A stretch of DNA of 64,000 nucleotides from Thermococcus camini (GTDB lineage Archaea > Methanobacteriota_B > Thermococci > Thermococcales > Thermococcaceae), in assembly GCF_904067545.1 (NCBI RefSeq), contig NZ_LR881183.1, positions 1,678,277 to 1,742,276 of the forward strand, written 5' to 3'. Shown here piece by piece: positions 51,375 through 60,225 of the stretch (its first letter is position 1; each line of letters begins with the position of its first letter). The position numbers and the translations under genes were made by a program. The notes beneath the pieces are model-generated. The model saw nothing but the letters and a program-made list of their open reading frames with translations. It was not told the DNA's origin and ran no database searches.

Positions 51375-51773
51375 TCAAGCACCACAGAAGGTGAACAGAC
51401 AGGAGAATTTCAGATAGATAACAACGAAAATTACCGCGGCGATGAACCCCGTGGCGAGAGCAAAGTTGAGTGCTCTGTTCTTCTCCCAGGCATCATCGCG
51501 GTCGTAGGGGAGGACAAATAGATAATCCAGAAGGGGAATAATTCCCACAAAAATCAACGGCCACCATATTAGGAGAATGCCACCGCGGAGCAAGAAGAAA
51601 CAGAAGACAGGAATCAAGGAGAGCGCAAAAATCTTAAGGAGGCATTTCCTCCCAGGCCAAAGCCCAAGGTAAACCCTACCAGCCAGAAGACGGACTACGA
51701 ACCAGGGAGCACCGACCATGCCCCAGACCAACAGGAAAACCACCGATGCAAGGGATAACACGCCCCAGCCCAT
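51375..51773 (-). CDS. Membrane protein, 132 aa, downstream of endA
   Basis: A 132-residue protein with four hydrophobic segments (about residues 5-24, 46-64, 65-85 and 105-125) separated by short basic loops (GRKCLLK; YDRDDAWEKNR). It starts directly at the endA stop (TGA|ATG), so it is in the rimI-endA operon. No family recognised. Confidence 0.65.
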   Translation of the reverse strand: MGWGVLSLASVVFLLVWGMVGAPWFVVRLLAGRVYLGLWPGRKCLLKIFALSLIPVFCFFLLRGGILLIWWPLIFVGIIPLLDYLFVLPYDRDDAWEKNRALNFALATGFIAAVIFVVIYLKFSCLFTFCGA

Positions 51774-52304
51774 TCAGAACTTCACCCATTCTATTTTATA
51801 GTACACCACGTCGTTGTCCTCGTCAACGACGGCCATCACCATGTTCTTCCTGACGCCGTGGGCCACTCTAACTCGGGCAGTAATGTCGTTCGGGGAAAAG
51901 CGCATGTTTTCAGGAACGACCCATATCAGCCACTGGGAGTGCTCGTCCATTCCGCGCCTGTAAACGCGGAAGTGGGAGCCGAACTTGAGGGCTGACTTGA
52001 CGGTGTAGCCCCTGTCTCGCAAATCCGTGTAAACGAGCAGCTTAATGTCGAACTGGTCGTCCCTCTTCCTCCCGAGTTCGACCAGCTCCCTGAAAGAGAG
52101 TTCCTTTTCACCATCAAAGACCCTTATCTTGCCCTTTTCCATGAGGTATGCTGCCTCTATGAGCGAGAGAAAGAGCTTCCCGTTAATGACTTCCCCAAAG
52201 TAGCGCTTGTTGTAGAACTGGTTTATCGCCTTTTCACGCTCGCTGAAGACTCTGTCGCCGCTCAGCTGGAAGATTACCGGCTCCTTCAATTCCTTCCACC
52301 CCAT
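51774..52304 (-). CDS. endA: tRNA-splicing endonuclease EndA
   Basis: A 176-residue archaeal tRNA intron endonuclease, short (homotetramer-type) form. The catalytic triad is visible as Tyr in HFRVYRRG, His in DEHSQWL and Lys in VRKNMVMAVVDED. It recognises bulge-helix-bulge RNA in intron-containing tRNAs and in pre-rRNA, so it may be the enzyme that acts on the rRNA stems of the operon in this window. Its start lies inside the end of rimI (19-base overlap), so the two are co-translated. Confidence 0.95.
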   Translation of the reverse strand: MGWKELKEPVIFQLSGDRVFSEREKAINQFYNKRYFGEVINGKLFLSLIEAAYLMEKGKIRVFDGEKELSFRELVELGRKRDDQFDIKLLVYTDLRDRGYTVKSALKFGSHFRVYRRGMDEHSQWLIWVVPENMRFSPNDITARVRVAHGVRKNMVMAVVDEDNDVVYYKIEWVKF

Positions 52305-52789
52305 TCTTCCGCGGGCAGGAGCATGTAATAAGCATCCTCCCCGTCGGCGTAGTAGCCTATTATTCGCTTTATCCTCCTGAAGCCGAAGCGCTCGTAGAGC
52401 TTTATGGCATTTTCGTTGCTAACCCTTACTTCCAGGCCTATGTAGCGGGCCCCCCTGTTTATGAGCCTTTCGATGACCTCGGTGAGAAGGGCGGAGCCTA
52501 TGCCGTTGCCCCGGTACGCCGGATCGACGGCTATGCTCATGATGTGGCCCTCGAGGTCCGGTCTGAGGTAACCCATAACGTAGCCGACGACCCTTCCGTT
52601 GTACTCGGCGACCAAAAAGGTGTCCGGGTTGTTCTCCAGGAAAACAAGGAAAACGCCCCTCGGGTAGTCCTCCCTGAAGGACTCGCGCTCTATCCTCATG
52701 ACGTCTGGGATATCAAAGAGCCTGGCGGGCCTTATGGCCACCATGGCCAGTGGGATCCTCCCCCCAAATTGACGGATGGAGACGCTCAT
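52286..52789 (-). CDS. rimI: N-terminal acetyltransferase RimI/Ard1-type
   Basis: A 167-residue GNAT acetyltransferase. The acetyl-CoA loop is SIAVDPAYRGNGIGSALL (Q/RxxGxG/A motif, about residues 85-102), and the C-terminal part NENAIKLYERFGFRRIKRIIGYYADGEDAYYM is typical of RimI and the archaeal Ard1/NatA enzyme. It acetylates protein N-termini. A TTAAAAG box about 25-30 bases upstream supports a leaderless ATG at 52789; ATG 52744 (MVAIRPARL) with GGGGAGG upstream is an alternative. First gene of the rimI-endA-membrane-protein operon. Confidence 0.9.
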   Translation of the reverse strand: MSVSIRQFGGRIPLAMVAIRPARLFDIPDVMRIERESFREDYPRGVFLVFLENNPDTFLVAEYNGRVVGYVMGYLRPDLEGHIMSIAVDPAYRGNGIGSALLTEVIERLINRGARYIGLEVRVSNENAIKLYERFGFRRIKRIIGYYADGEDAYYMLLPAEEWGGRN

Positions 52790-52912
52790 ATGATATTCTA
52801 CGCGCCAGAGCTTTTAAGGGTTGAGGGAGCTATCGGTGCCCCCAAAACATTCCAGCGTCCCGTTTCGAAGGGTGAGCTTTCAAGAAATAGGGAATAAACA
52901 AAAACAGGGAAC

Positions 52913-54859
52913 TCACGAAATTGATGCCGCAACCCCGGTGAGCATCTCCGCGTAGTCGAAATCGACCCCCTCCATATAGGCCGTTATCTTGTCTCCCGTT
53001 CCCCACCTGTCATCCCCTGCGAGGACGATGACAACCTGTCCGCTTCTCCAAACGCCCGTTCTTATGAACATCCCTGCCTTCCCAGTCCGAACCGCGTTCT
53101 GCTCCTCCGTGCTCAGAACCTGCCGCACGTAGGCCCCAACACCGCCGTAGGCATCCGGGCCGCCGAGTATCACCACCACCTCGGCGCCCTTGTGGGAGTC
53201 GAACTCATCAGCGGTGACCCGTTTCACAGAGAAGCCCAGCGCCTCGAGCTGAGAGGCGAGGAGTCTACCTTTTATGCTCCAGTCGATATCGTTGGCAAGT
53301 AATATGACCTCCGGCTTCTCCGGCTCGGCATAGGAGATGCTCCAGTTGATGAGTCCCTTCAGGACATTGAACTCGTCTTTACCACCGGCTTCAAGCTCAA
53401 ACGAGACGTATGTGGCCCTGTAGTCCCCATCGCTGGCCAGGATAGCCCCGCTGTAGTCGGAGGTGCGCGCCAAAAGGACAGGGTATCTCCCCCCAACGGC
53501 ATGGAGGAGCCTCATCCTTTCAAGGAACTTCCTCTCAAAGCTCAGCTCCATCACGGTCCCGTTGTGCTCAAAGGCCACCCCGCTGTCCGAGACCGAAACC
53601 CCGGTGAGAACCTCAGGAAGGAGAAGGGAAACCGCCGCCGAGAAGTTGAATTTCTGTCCGGTCAGCCCTTCCACAGCCCCCTCCGCCTGGCGGAGCCTCA
53701 ACCCGTTCTCGTTAGCGAACTTCGCAAGACTCCTCTTTGCAATACCGAGCTGGGTCTCGGACAGAAGGCACTGCCAGCCGACGACGGTGGAGACGTTCAA
53801 ACTAACCTGGCCCCCGTCAAAGGGCCCCTGCTTCATGAACACCAGGGGGTAACCGGTGTTCACGTTCATCGTCATCACAGGGACGTCGCTCATGTTGAGT
53901 GCGTCCTTGATAGCCATAGCAAGCTGGAGGTGTTCCATGCGGAGCATCGAGGCAACGCTGACGTTTCCGGGTGAGCCTATGTGCTGGGGATTCGTGGAGT
54001 CCAGCAGGGTTCCGGCGGTGACTATCAGACCGGCATGGGTTGACCGGAGGTAGTCCTCAAGGGCATTCATCTCCTCGCTGTCCAGGCCCCAGTCCGGCAC
54101 CCACAGGTTTGAGAGTACAACGACCTGCGGCTGAAACTTTTCGAGAGCCTCCGGAAGCTCATCCGGGGAGACGATGCTGATGTTGTAGTCCCTCGCGAGG
54201 AACTCCCAGTGGTGCTCCACAAGGAACTGTCCCGCACCCCTGTTGAGGGATCTGAGGACGGCCTCAAAATCCGAGAGATTGTAGTGATAGAATGCCCGGG
54301 ATGCGTTTACCTGCGCGGTGACCCAGTCAAAGGAACGCTCGAATGCCAGGGCTTCAACGGAGGGATCGACTATCAGAACCCTCGGGCCCTCTGGATTGAC
54401 GACATAATACGTGTAGACAGGGCTAAATGAGACGTGGTTCTCAACGTCGGTGACCTTTATTTTGAACTCAACCCTGCTCCCCGCGGGAAGGCCAGGTATG
54501 GTGAACCTGCGGTAGAAGACGTAGAAGTTCTGACTCTCCCCATAGAACCTCGCCCTCAGAGACGCCACCACAGGGTTCTCAGCTGTCGTTCTCAGGTAAG
54601 CCTCCTTCCACTCGCCGTCGTTTATCCGGTAGTACGCTTCAATCTTGCCCGGGCCCGTTGTGACACCGTAGTCATCGGCCACGAGGAAATAGATGGTATA
54701 CTCGGTGTACGGTGCAACCACTGAACCCTCCGGGGGATTGCCCACTATTACTATTGGAGGCTGAGGGGCAGTCACTATCACGGTCGGGGACGCGACCGGC
54801 AAGGCCAGGACAAGCAATAACAGCGTCGTAAAAAGCGCGGCGGTTTTATTCGTACCCAT
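52913..54859 (-). CDS. Large secreted protein with beta-sandwich and Rossmann-like parts
   Basis: A 648-residue exported protein. The N-terminus TNKTAALFTTLLLLVLALPVASP is a signal peptide. Residues about 35-165 look like an immunoglobulin-type beta domain (GSVVAPYTEYTIYFLVADDYGV... SRVEFKIKVTDVENHVSFSPVYTYYV). The following region has repeated Rossmann-like strands (PRVLIVDPSVEAL; PQVVVLSNLWVPDWGLDSEEMNALEDYLRSTHAGLIVTAGTLLD) reminiscent of ThuA/glutamine-amidotransferase-like folds. A cell-wall-binding-2-like C-terminal part follows (EVILLANDIDWSIKGRLLASQLEALGFSVKRVTADEF... VVVILGGPDAYGGVGAYVRQVL). Several NxS/T sites fit a surface glycoprotein. It is divergent from the BtuCD-type transporter. 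Role unknown. Confidence 0.72.
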   Translation of the reverse strand: MGTNKTAALFTTLLLLVLALPVASPTVIVTAPQPPIVIVGNPPEGSVVAPYTEYTIYFLVADDYGVTTGPGKIEAYYRINDGEWKEAYLRTTAENPVVASLRARFYGESQNFYVFYRRFTIPGLPAGSRVEFKIKVTDVENHVSFSPVYTYYVVNPEGPRVLIVDPSVEALAFERSFDWVTAQVNASRAFYHYNLSDFEAVLRSLNRGAGQFLVEHHWEFLARDYNISIVSPDELPEALEKFQPQVVVLSNLWVPDWGLDSEEMNALEDYLRSTHAGLIVTAGTLLDSTNPQHIGSPGNVSVASMLRMEHLQLAMAIKDALNMSDVPVMTMNVNTGYPLVFMKQGPFDGGQVSLNVSTVVGWQCLLSETQLGIAKRSLAKFANENGLRLRQAEGAVEGLTGQKFNFSAAVSLLLPEVLTGVSVSDSGVAFEHNGTVMELSFERKFLERMRLLHAVGGRYPVLLARTSDYSGAILASDGDYRATYVSFELEAGGKDEFNVLKGLINWSISYAEPEKPEVILLANDIDWSIKGRLLASQLEALGFSVKRVTADEFDSHKGAEVVVILGGPDAYGGVGAYVRQVLSTEEQNAVRTGKAGMFIRTGVWRSGQVVIVLAGDDRWGTGDKITAYMEGVDFDYAEMLTGVAASIS

Positions 54860-54952
54860 CACCCCTACACACTACAACCCCGAACTATTTATCTTTTCCT
54901 TTCGAGCACCGCACCCAAAAGCTTTAAACGCCTGGACAAATAATCCGACCCC

Positions 54953-55969
54953 ATGAGGAGATGGCTTCCCGCGCTAGCACTGCTCTCGGTGGTTTCCCTC
55001 TTCCTGGGCACATATGTGGGCTCCGTTAGCCTCAGCCCCTCGGACGTGACGGCCGGCATAGCCTACGGGATAAAATCGACCCTGTCGGCCTTCTTCCCAG
55101 GAATTTTCCCCGGCGAAAGACCGAAGGCCTTCATCATCGTGTGGGAGCTCCGCTTCCCCAGGGTTCTGTTGGCCTATCTGGTCGGACTCTCCTTAGCTTC
55201 CGCCGGTGTGGCGAGTCAGGCGCTCTTCCGCAACCCCCTGGCCGACCCGTACATAATCGGCGTGAGTGCCGGGGCTGGGATAGGTGCGGCGCTGGGGGCT
55301 ATCTACGCCCCCCAGCATATGGGCGGCCTGGCCCTGACCTCGGCCCTGCTCTCGGTGTTCATAGTTTACTCCGTCTCAAGGGTTGATGGAAAAGTTCCCG
55401 TCGATACGCTCCTCCTAGCGGGAATAGCCTACGGCTTCCTGGCGAGCGCGGTAACGTCGTACCTGGTGATAACCCAGGGGCCCCGCGGGCACCTCACATG
55501 GATGTGGCTCATGGGGACGTTCAACGGAAAGGGCTGGGAAGACGTCGTTGAGATGTTTATCATTGCACTCCTTGGCGTCGGCTTCCTCGTATGGAAGTGG
55601 CGCGAGCTGAACCTTATCCTCCTGGGGGAGGAGAGCATAGCCCTCGGCCTTGATCTGCACCTCTACCGGAAGCTATTCATAGGTGCGATAGCCCTCCTAA
55701 CGGCATTCGCCGTTTCAACCGCAGGAATAATTGGCTTCGTCGGCCTTGTCAGTCCGCATGTAATGCGCCTTCTCCTCGGTCCGAACCACAGGGAACTGAC
55801 CCCGGCAAGTGCCCTCTTCGGGGGCGTTCTCCTCGTCTTCGCAGACCTGCTCGCCAGAACCGTCGCAAAGCCGACGGAACTGCCCGTCGGCATAATAACC
55901 GCCCTGATGGGGGCGCCCTTCTTCCTATACCTCCTGATGAAGCACAAGAGGGGGGAGCTGTACTCATGA
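54953..55969 (+). CDS. BtuC/FecCD-type ABC transporter permease
   Basis: A 338-residue permease of the iron-siderophore/cobalamin family with about ten membrane helices. Recognisable are the N-terminal FLGTYVGSVSLSP, RFPRVLLAYLVGLSLASAGVASQALFRNPLADPYIIGVSAGAGIGAALG and the C-terminal GIIGFVGLVSPHVMRLLLGPNHRELTPASALFGG (the loop that contacts the ATPase). A CTTTAAAC box lies about 25-30 bases before ATG 54953, so the mRNA is probably leaderless. The ATPase gene overlaps its stop codon. No substrate-binding lipoprotein is adjacent. Confidence 0.93.
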   Translation: MRRWLPALALLSVVSLFLGTYVGSVSLSPSDVTAGIAYGIKSTLSAFFPGIFPGERPKAFIIVWELRFPRVLLAYLVGLSLASAGVASQALFRNPLADPYIIGVSAGAGIGAALGAIYAPQHMGGLALTSALLSVFIVYSVSRVDGKVPVDTLLLAGIAYGFLASAVTSYLVITQGPRGHLTWMWLMGTFNGKGWEDVVEMFIIALLGVGFLVWKWRELNLILLGEESIALGLDLHLYRKLFIGAIALLTAFAVSTAGIIGFVGLVSPHVMRLLLGPNHRELTPASALFGGVLLVFADLLARTVAKPTELPVGIITALMGAPFFLYLLMKHKRGELYS

Positions 55970-56691
55970 CGATGAGGCTGGAGGTTAGGATTTCCTTCGC
56001 CTACGGCGAGAGAGAGGTTCTCAGAGGGGTGGAGTTCACGGCGGAGATGGGTGAGCTTCTAACAATAATCGGGCCGAACGGTGCCGGAAAGAGCACCCTG
56101 CTGAAGGCCACGGTCGGTATTCTGAGACCGACGGGGAGCGTGAGGCTCGACGGAAGGGACCTGCTCTCAATGAGGCCGCCGGAGAGGGCAAGGCTCATAA
56201 CCTACGTCCCGCAGAGCTCCTTCCCCGAGTTCGCCTTCACCATCGAGGAGTTTGTTGAGATGGGTGCCTACGCGACAAGGGGCAACGTTGAGGCGGCTTT
56301 AAAGCGCGTCGGCCTCTGGGAGCGCAGGAAAGAGCCGGTTACGAACCTGAGCGGCGGCGAGTACCAGCTGGCCCTGATAGCGAGGGCCTTAGCACAGGGG
56401 AGCGAGGCGATACTCCTGGACGAGCCGACGAGCCACCTGGACATAAACCACGCCCTCATGGTGATGGAACTGCTGAAGGCCCTCAAGAAGGAGAAGATAA
56501 TCGTGGCCGTTCTCCACGACCTCAACCTGGCCCTCCGCTACGCGGACAGGCTGGTCCTCCTGAAGGAAGGAGAAAAGTACTGGGAGGGGAAGCCATGGGA
56601 GCTGAAGCCGGAGACTATTGAGGAGGTCTACGGAGTGAGGGCGAGGATAGCGGAGGTCGATGGCCACCGGGTCCTTCTAGCTGGGATTTGA
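55966..56691 (+). CDS. BtuD/FepC-type ABC transporter ATP-binding protein
   Basis: A 241-residue ABC ATPase: Walker A GPNGAGKST (about residue 36), Q-loop TYVPQSSFPEFAF, signature LSGGEYQLALIARAL (about 128), Walker B AILLDEPTSHLD and switch histidine VLHDLNLALRYADRL. It powers the permease encoded just upstream, with which it overlaps by four bases (ATGA). ATG 55972 is an alternative start. The family imports iron chelates, haem or cobalamin. Confidence 0.94.
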   Translation: MTMRLEVRISFAYGEREVLRGVEFTAEMGELLTIIGPNGAGKSTLLKATVGILRPTGSVRLDGRDLLSMRPPERARLITYVPQSSFPEFAFTIEEFVEMGAYATRGNVEAALKRVGLWERRKEPVTNLSGGEYQLALIARALAQGSEAILLDEPTSHLDINHALMVMELLKALKKEKIIVAVLHDLNLALRYADRLVLLKEGEKYWEGKPWELKPETIEEVYGVRARIAEVDGHRVLLAGI

Positions 56692-56840
56692 AAGCCAGTA
56701 TAAGAGACGGCCGGGAAGAGGCCAGTTATGTTCTTTACCCTTTACTCATACTCCAAACGAACGAAAGGCCCATCGGTTTTTCCGAGCCTTAAGAGTAAAC
56801 GTTATAAGTTATCATTAAGCAATAGCATGTGGGGTTCACA

Positions 56841-58262
56841 ATGGTGAGAAAGAAACCCCTGTTAGTGGCATTACTGCTGATCCTCCTGGGAGGAACCACA
56901 GTAGGGGCTTTGAACTACACGGCAGGCAACGAAGACTCCGTAACCAGAATCCTTGGTTACGACGTGTACAAAATAGAAGGCTCGGGCAACTACATCATCT
57001 ACTACCCTCTACCCAACGGAAGCGTTAAAGTGCTGAAGAAGGGAAAAGCCGGCAGCTTCTTCCCGACTTTCGTCAAAGTACCCAGGCACGAGTGGATAAA
57101 GGAACTCTCAACGGACGAGAAAGCCCTCTACGCCCCACCAACTCCCCTAATACTCTACATCACGAAGGACGGAAAGCTGGGAGTGAAAAGCATAACCTCA
57201 AGCAGAATCAAGCTCGAAAGCGAAAAGACGCTGAACCTGAAGGGGGACTATCAGGTTCAGGCAAAGGGTTCGTGTCCACGGGGCTGGATAGACTTTGGAG
57301 GAAGGTACTGCCTCAACCCCCAATGGGACCTGTACTTTGACAGCAGGGCAAAGGCAAAAACCTTCGACGAATGGGTTTCAGTGATGGGATTGAAGATTGA
57401 GAATTGGGCCACAGAAAAAGTCGATTTTGACTGGCACCTTGTGCTCAGCAAGAGCACCTACAGCTACTGGACGGTCGGGATTGATGTAGGGCCGTTTACG
57501 GTTCTCAGCGTATCCAAGGGACACCACTTCGAGGGATGGGCACTTGATGTATACTACAAAACAAATGGCCCAGTCCCTATTTATTCTAGAACATGGGAGA
57601 GGTATCTTAGCATTAGGGTAGAGTATATAGTGGCCCACGCCAAAGTCCCTGCATACGATAAACTCACGAAAAGGTATGTGGACATAGGGATAGTACAGAC
57701 ATACCCAATCAAGATCCACAGCACCGGAGATTACAACATTAAAGAGCTGGGAGAAGGATGGAGGTTCGAAAAATCCGCAGGACAGAATCCTCCAAAAATT
57801 ACGAAGACTCCCAACATCTGGAGCATCTCAAGAGAGGCAGAATGGAAGAGAAAGTGGATTGGTAATACTGGAAACTGGGAGGAGGCAGTATTCATAAAGC
57901 AGCTTCAGGCCAATTCACTTTCCTCCAAGTCAAGTCTGAGCATCCCAATAGGCTACGCCGCTGGAAATTATCTCACGGGTATAAGCCCAACCCTCGGAAA
58001 ACTGGCCAGCGCACTCAGCCTAACATTTGGATTTCACAAGTATATGAACGCTGTATCAATTGCAGTGTACGATGTGGACATCAAACCAAGAAAGAACTGC
58101 TACTCTATGTACAGTGTTCTGGGTGTAAATGTTGGAACGGAGAGGATAAAGGTAAACGTTCCAGTGGTATTCAGTATCATAACGGACGGTGGGTCGTCAT
58201 CTCCCCCTTGCAATCCAAGAACCGGTGTATGTGTAGAATCTACGAGCCCGCGGGAAAGATAA
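56841..58262 (+). CDS. AT-rich secreted hypothetical protein, 473 aa
   Basis: About 473 residues. A clear signal peptide (VRKKPLLVALLLILLGGTTVGA) precedes a long beta-rich extracytoplasmic region with many Trp, Tyr and Ser residues. Cysteine pairs (CPRGWIDFGGRYC; a late PPCNPRTGVC) could form disulfides. A moderately hydrophobic stretch near residues 365-400 (SIPIGYAAGNYLTGISPTLGKLASALSLTFGFHK) may be membrane-associated. I do not recognise the family. Codon use in the second half (ATA, AAA, TAT) is more AT-rich than in flanking genes, suggesting recent acquisition. GTGGGG before ATG and a TTATAAG TATA box (about 56799) give it its own promoter. Confidence 0.65.
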   Translation: MVRKKPLLVALLLILLGGTTVGALNYTAGNEDSVTRILGYDVYKIEGSGNYIIYYPLPNGSVKVLKKGKAGSFFPTFVKVPRHEWIKELSTDEKALYAPPTPLILYITKDGKLGVKSITSSRIKLESEKTLNLKGDYQVQAKGSCPRGWIDFGGRYCLNPQWDLYFDSRAKAKTFDEWVSVMGLKIENWATEKVDFDWHLVLSKSTYSYWTVGIDVGPFTVLSVSKGHHFEGWALDVYYKTNGPVPIYSRTWERYLSIRVEYIVAHAKVPAYDKLTKRYVDIGIVQTYPIKIHSTGDYNIKELGEGWRFEKSAGQNPPKITKTPNIWSISREAEWKRKWIGNTGNWEEAVFIKQLQANSLSSKSSLSIPIGYAAGNYLTGISPTLGKLASALSLTFGFHKYMNAVSIAVYDVDIKPRKNCYSMYSVLGVNVGTERIKVNVPVVFSIITDGGSSSPPCNPRTGVCVESTSPRER

Positions 58263-58348
58263 GGGAACTAACTCTTCTTTCTATTTTTCAAATATCCAGC
58301 AACCGCCGTGCGAACAGAGGTTTCTATCACATGAGAGTACGCAATGGG

Positions 58349-58400
58349 AAAGACAGCCCAAGGATTCGGAACACTGAACAATTAAAGACAGCCCAGGGAT
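58349..58400 (+). repeat. Two imperfect direct repeats upstream of the proteasome beta gene
   Basis: AAAGACAGCCCARGGAT occurs at 58349-58365 and 58384-58400 (one mismatch, 35-base period) in the 214-base gap between the secreted orphan and psmB. Just downstream is the psmB TATA-like box GTTTAAAAC (about 58434). Possible regulatory repeats or debris from an old insertion. Confidence 0.4.
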
Positions 58401-58476
58401 ACCACAGGGTTCTTCTCGCCAACGTCTAGCAAAGGTTTAAAACCCGGCGTGAGAAGAAGGGTCAAGGGGTGAGAGA

Positions 58477-59079
58477 ATGGAAACTAAGAAAACCGGTACC
58501 ACCACCGTGGGAATAAAGGCCAGAGATGGTGTTGTTCTGGCCGCGGATACGCAGGCTTCCCTCGACCACATGGTCGAGACCCTCAACATCAGGAAGATAG
58601 TTCCCATCACCGACAGGATAGCGATAACCACCGCGGGAAGCGTTGGCGACGTTCAGGCACTGGCGAGAATGCTTGAGGCCGAAGCCAGATACTACCAGTT
58701 CACCTGGAACAGGCCCATGAGCACCAAGGCCATGGCGAACCTGCTCAGCAACATACTCAACGAGAACAAGTGGTTCCCCTACCTCGTCCAGATAATCATC
58801 GGCGGCTACGTGGAGGAGCCGACCTTGGCGAACCTCGACCCGATGGGAGGGCTTATCTTCGACGAATACACGGCAACTGGCTCTGGGAGTCCCTTTGCCA
58901 TAGCGGTTCTTGAGGATGGCTTCAAGAAGGGCATGAGCGTCGAGGAAGCGAAAGAGCTCGCGATCAGGGCCGTCAAGACCGCCGGAAAGAGGGACGTCTA
59001 CACCGGCAGCAGGAAGGTCCAGGTCGTCGTCATAACGAAGGACGGCATGAAGGAGGAGTTCGTCGAGTTCAAAGAGTGA
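58477..59079 (+). CDS. psmB: Proteasome beta subunit
   Basis: A 200-residue Ntn hydrolase. Self-cleavage between Gly7 and Thr8 in [14 protein letters not shown] exposes the catalytic threonine. The conserved Asp ([11 protein letters not shown]), Lys (NIRKIVPI) and GSG loop ([10 protein letters not shown]) are present. Twelve or fourteen such subunits form the inner rings of the 20S proteasome fed by PAN, whose gene is at 12319. Thermococcales carry two beta subunits; which paralogue this is cannot be settled here. GGGGTGAGAG precedes the ATG. Confidence 0.96.
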   Translation: METKKTGTTTVGIKARDGVVLAADTQASLDHMVETLNIRKIVPITDRIAITTAGSVGDVQALARMLEAEARYYQFTWNRPMSTKAMANLLSNILNENKWFPYLVQIIIGGYVEEPTLANLDPMGGLIFDEYTATGSGSPFAIAVLEDGFKKGMSVEEAKELAIRAVKTAGKRDVYTGSRKVQVVVITKDGMKEEFVEFKE

Positions 59080-59132
59080 TGGTTCAAAGGTTGCACCAAA
59101 GCCCTTTTTAATTCCCTTTTCGAGTTGATAGC

Positions 59133-60224
59133 ATGCGGAATCTCTCGGAAAAGCTGGCGGTTCTCGGGCTGATAATACTGCTCATTTCATCGCTCTACGC
59201 AGCCGAGAGACTAACCGTCAACCCGAACACGGTTCTAAGTCAGGTAAACGGGATACTCGACCAGGTTCAGGAGATAAGGAACCTCACATTCAAGGAGAGG
59301 CCGAAGATAGTGGTTCTCACGAAAAGCGAGGCCCTGGCCAAATGGAAGCCCGGAAAAGCCGACATCGAGAGGATGAAAACCGAGGAGCTTACCTACAAGA
59401 TGACCCTCCTTCTTCCCCCGGACTACCAGTACATCAAAAAGGAGAGGGAGAGGAGCGCCAACTGGATAGCCGCGACGGTTGGGGATACCATCTACATCAT
59501 CCAGGAGAACTTCATGTCAAACCTCGACGTCGCCCAGAGGACGATAGCCCACGAGTCTGTTCACGTCCTCCAGAAGCAGTGGTTCGACGCGCGCTATGGA
59601 GCCGACACCTACGATGGGACGATAGCTATCCAGTCACTAATCGAAGGTGACGCCGACCTCGTCGCGGACCTCTACTGCGAGAGGAACGGGATTCCGATAC
59701 ACAAGATACGCTCCCTGGGCGGGGATCCGCTCACAGACCTCCACATCTTCCCATACGTCTTCGGCGACAGTTTTGTGCGGTATCTGTACGATAAAGGTGG
59801 CTGGAAGCTTGTCAACGAGGCTTACAACCGATATCCCGTCTCGGCGCAGCAGGTCATGCATCCGGAGCTGTACCTCGAAAACGTTACCCCCCTCAACGTC
59901 ACCCTGAACTCACCGCCAAACTCTCGGATTCTCAAGGAAGATAGACTGGGAGAATACTACGTCTACCTACTCCTCAGGGACGTTGCGAAGCTTGACAACG
60001 AGACCGCCTGGAACGTCTCGAGTGCGTGTCGGGGTGACAGGCTCCTCCTAAGTAGGAACGCGACGGGTTACCTCCTCCAGTGGAGGGTCGTCTTCTCAAG
60101 CGAGAACGCCGCGAAGACCTTCGGGGAAACCCTCTCCAAGCTCGCGGAGGGAAACACCTACGCGAACTACACGATAAGAATCGATGGAAGCTCCGTTCTC
60201 CTGATCGCCGAAAGGAGGGAATAA
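59133..60224 (+). CDS. Exported zinc metallopeptidase-like protein (HESVH)
   Basis: A 363-residue protein with an N-terminal signal anchor (KLAVLGLIILLISSLYAA). In the middle the gluzincin motif TIAHESVHVLQKQ (HExxH, about residue 139) is followed after about 30 residues by LIEGDADLVADLYCE, whose glutamate is the expected third zinc ligand. It is thus a probable extracytoplasmic metallopeptidase of a family close to DUF4157/M1-like exported peptidases. NxT/S sites in the C-terminal part fit a glycosylated surface protein. It follows psmB by 53 bases with its own CTTTTTAATT TATA-like box, and thrC follows directly. Substrate unknown. Confidence 0.75.
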   Translation: MRNLSEKLAVLGLIILLISSLYAAERLTVNPNTVLSQVNGILDQVQEIRNLTFKERPKIVVLTKSEALAKWKPGKADIERMKTEELTYKMTLLLPPDYQYIKKERERSANWIAATVGDTIYIIQENFMSNLDVAQRTIAHESVHVLQKQWFDARYGADTYDGTIAIQSLIEGDADLVADLYCERNGIPIHKIRSLGGDPLTDLHIFPYVFGDSFVRYLYDKGGWKLVNEAYNRYPVSAQQVMHPELYLENVTPLNVTLNSPPNSRILKEDRLGEYYVYLLLRDVAKLDNETAWNVSSACRGDRLLLSRNATGYLLQWRVVFSSENAAKTFGETLSKLAEGNTYANYTIRIDGSSVLLIAERRE

Positions 60225-60225
60225 A

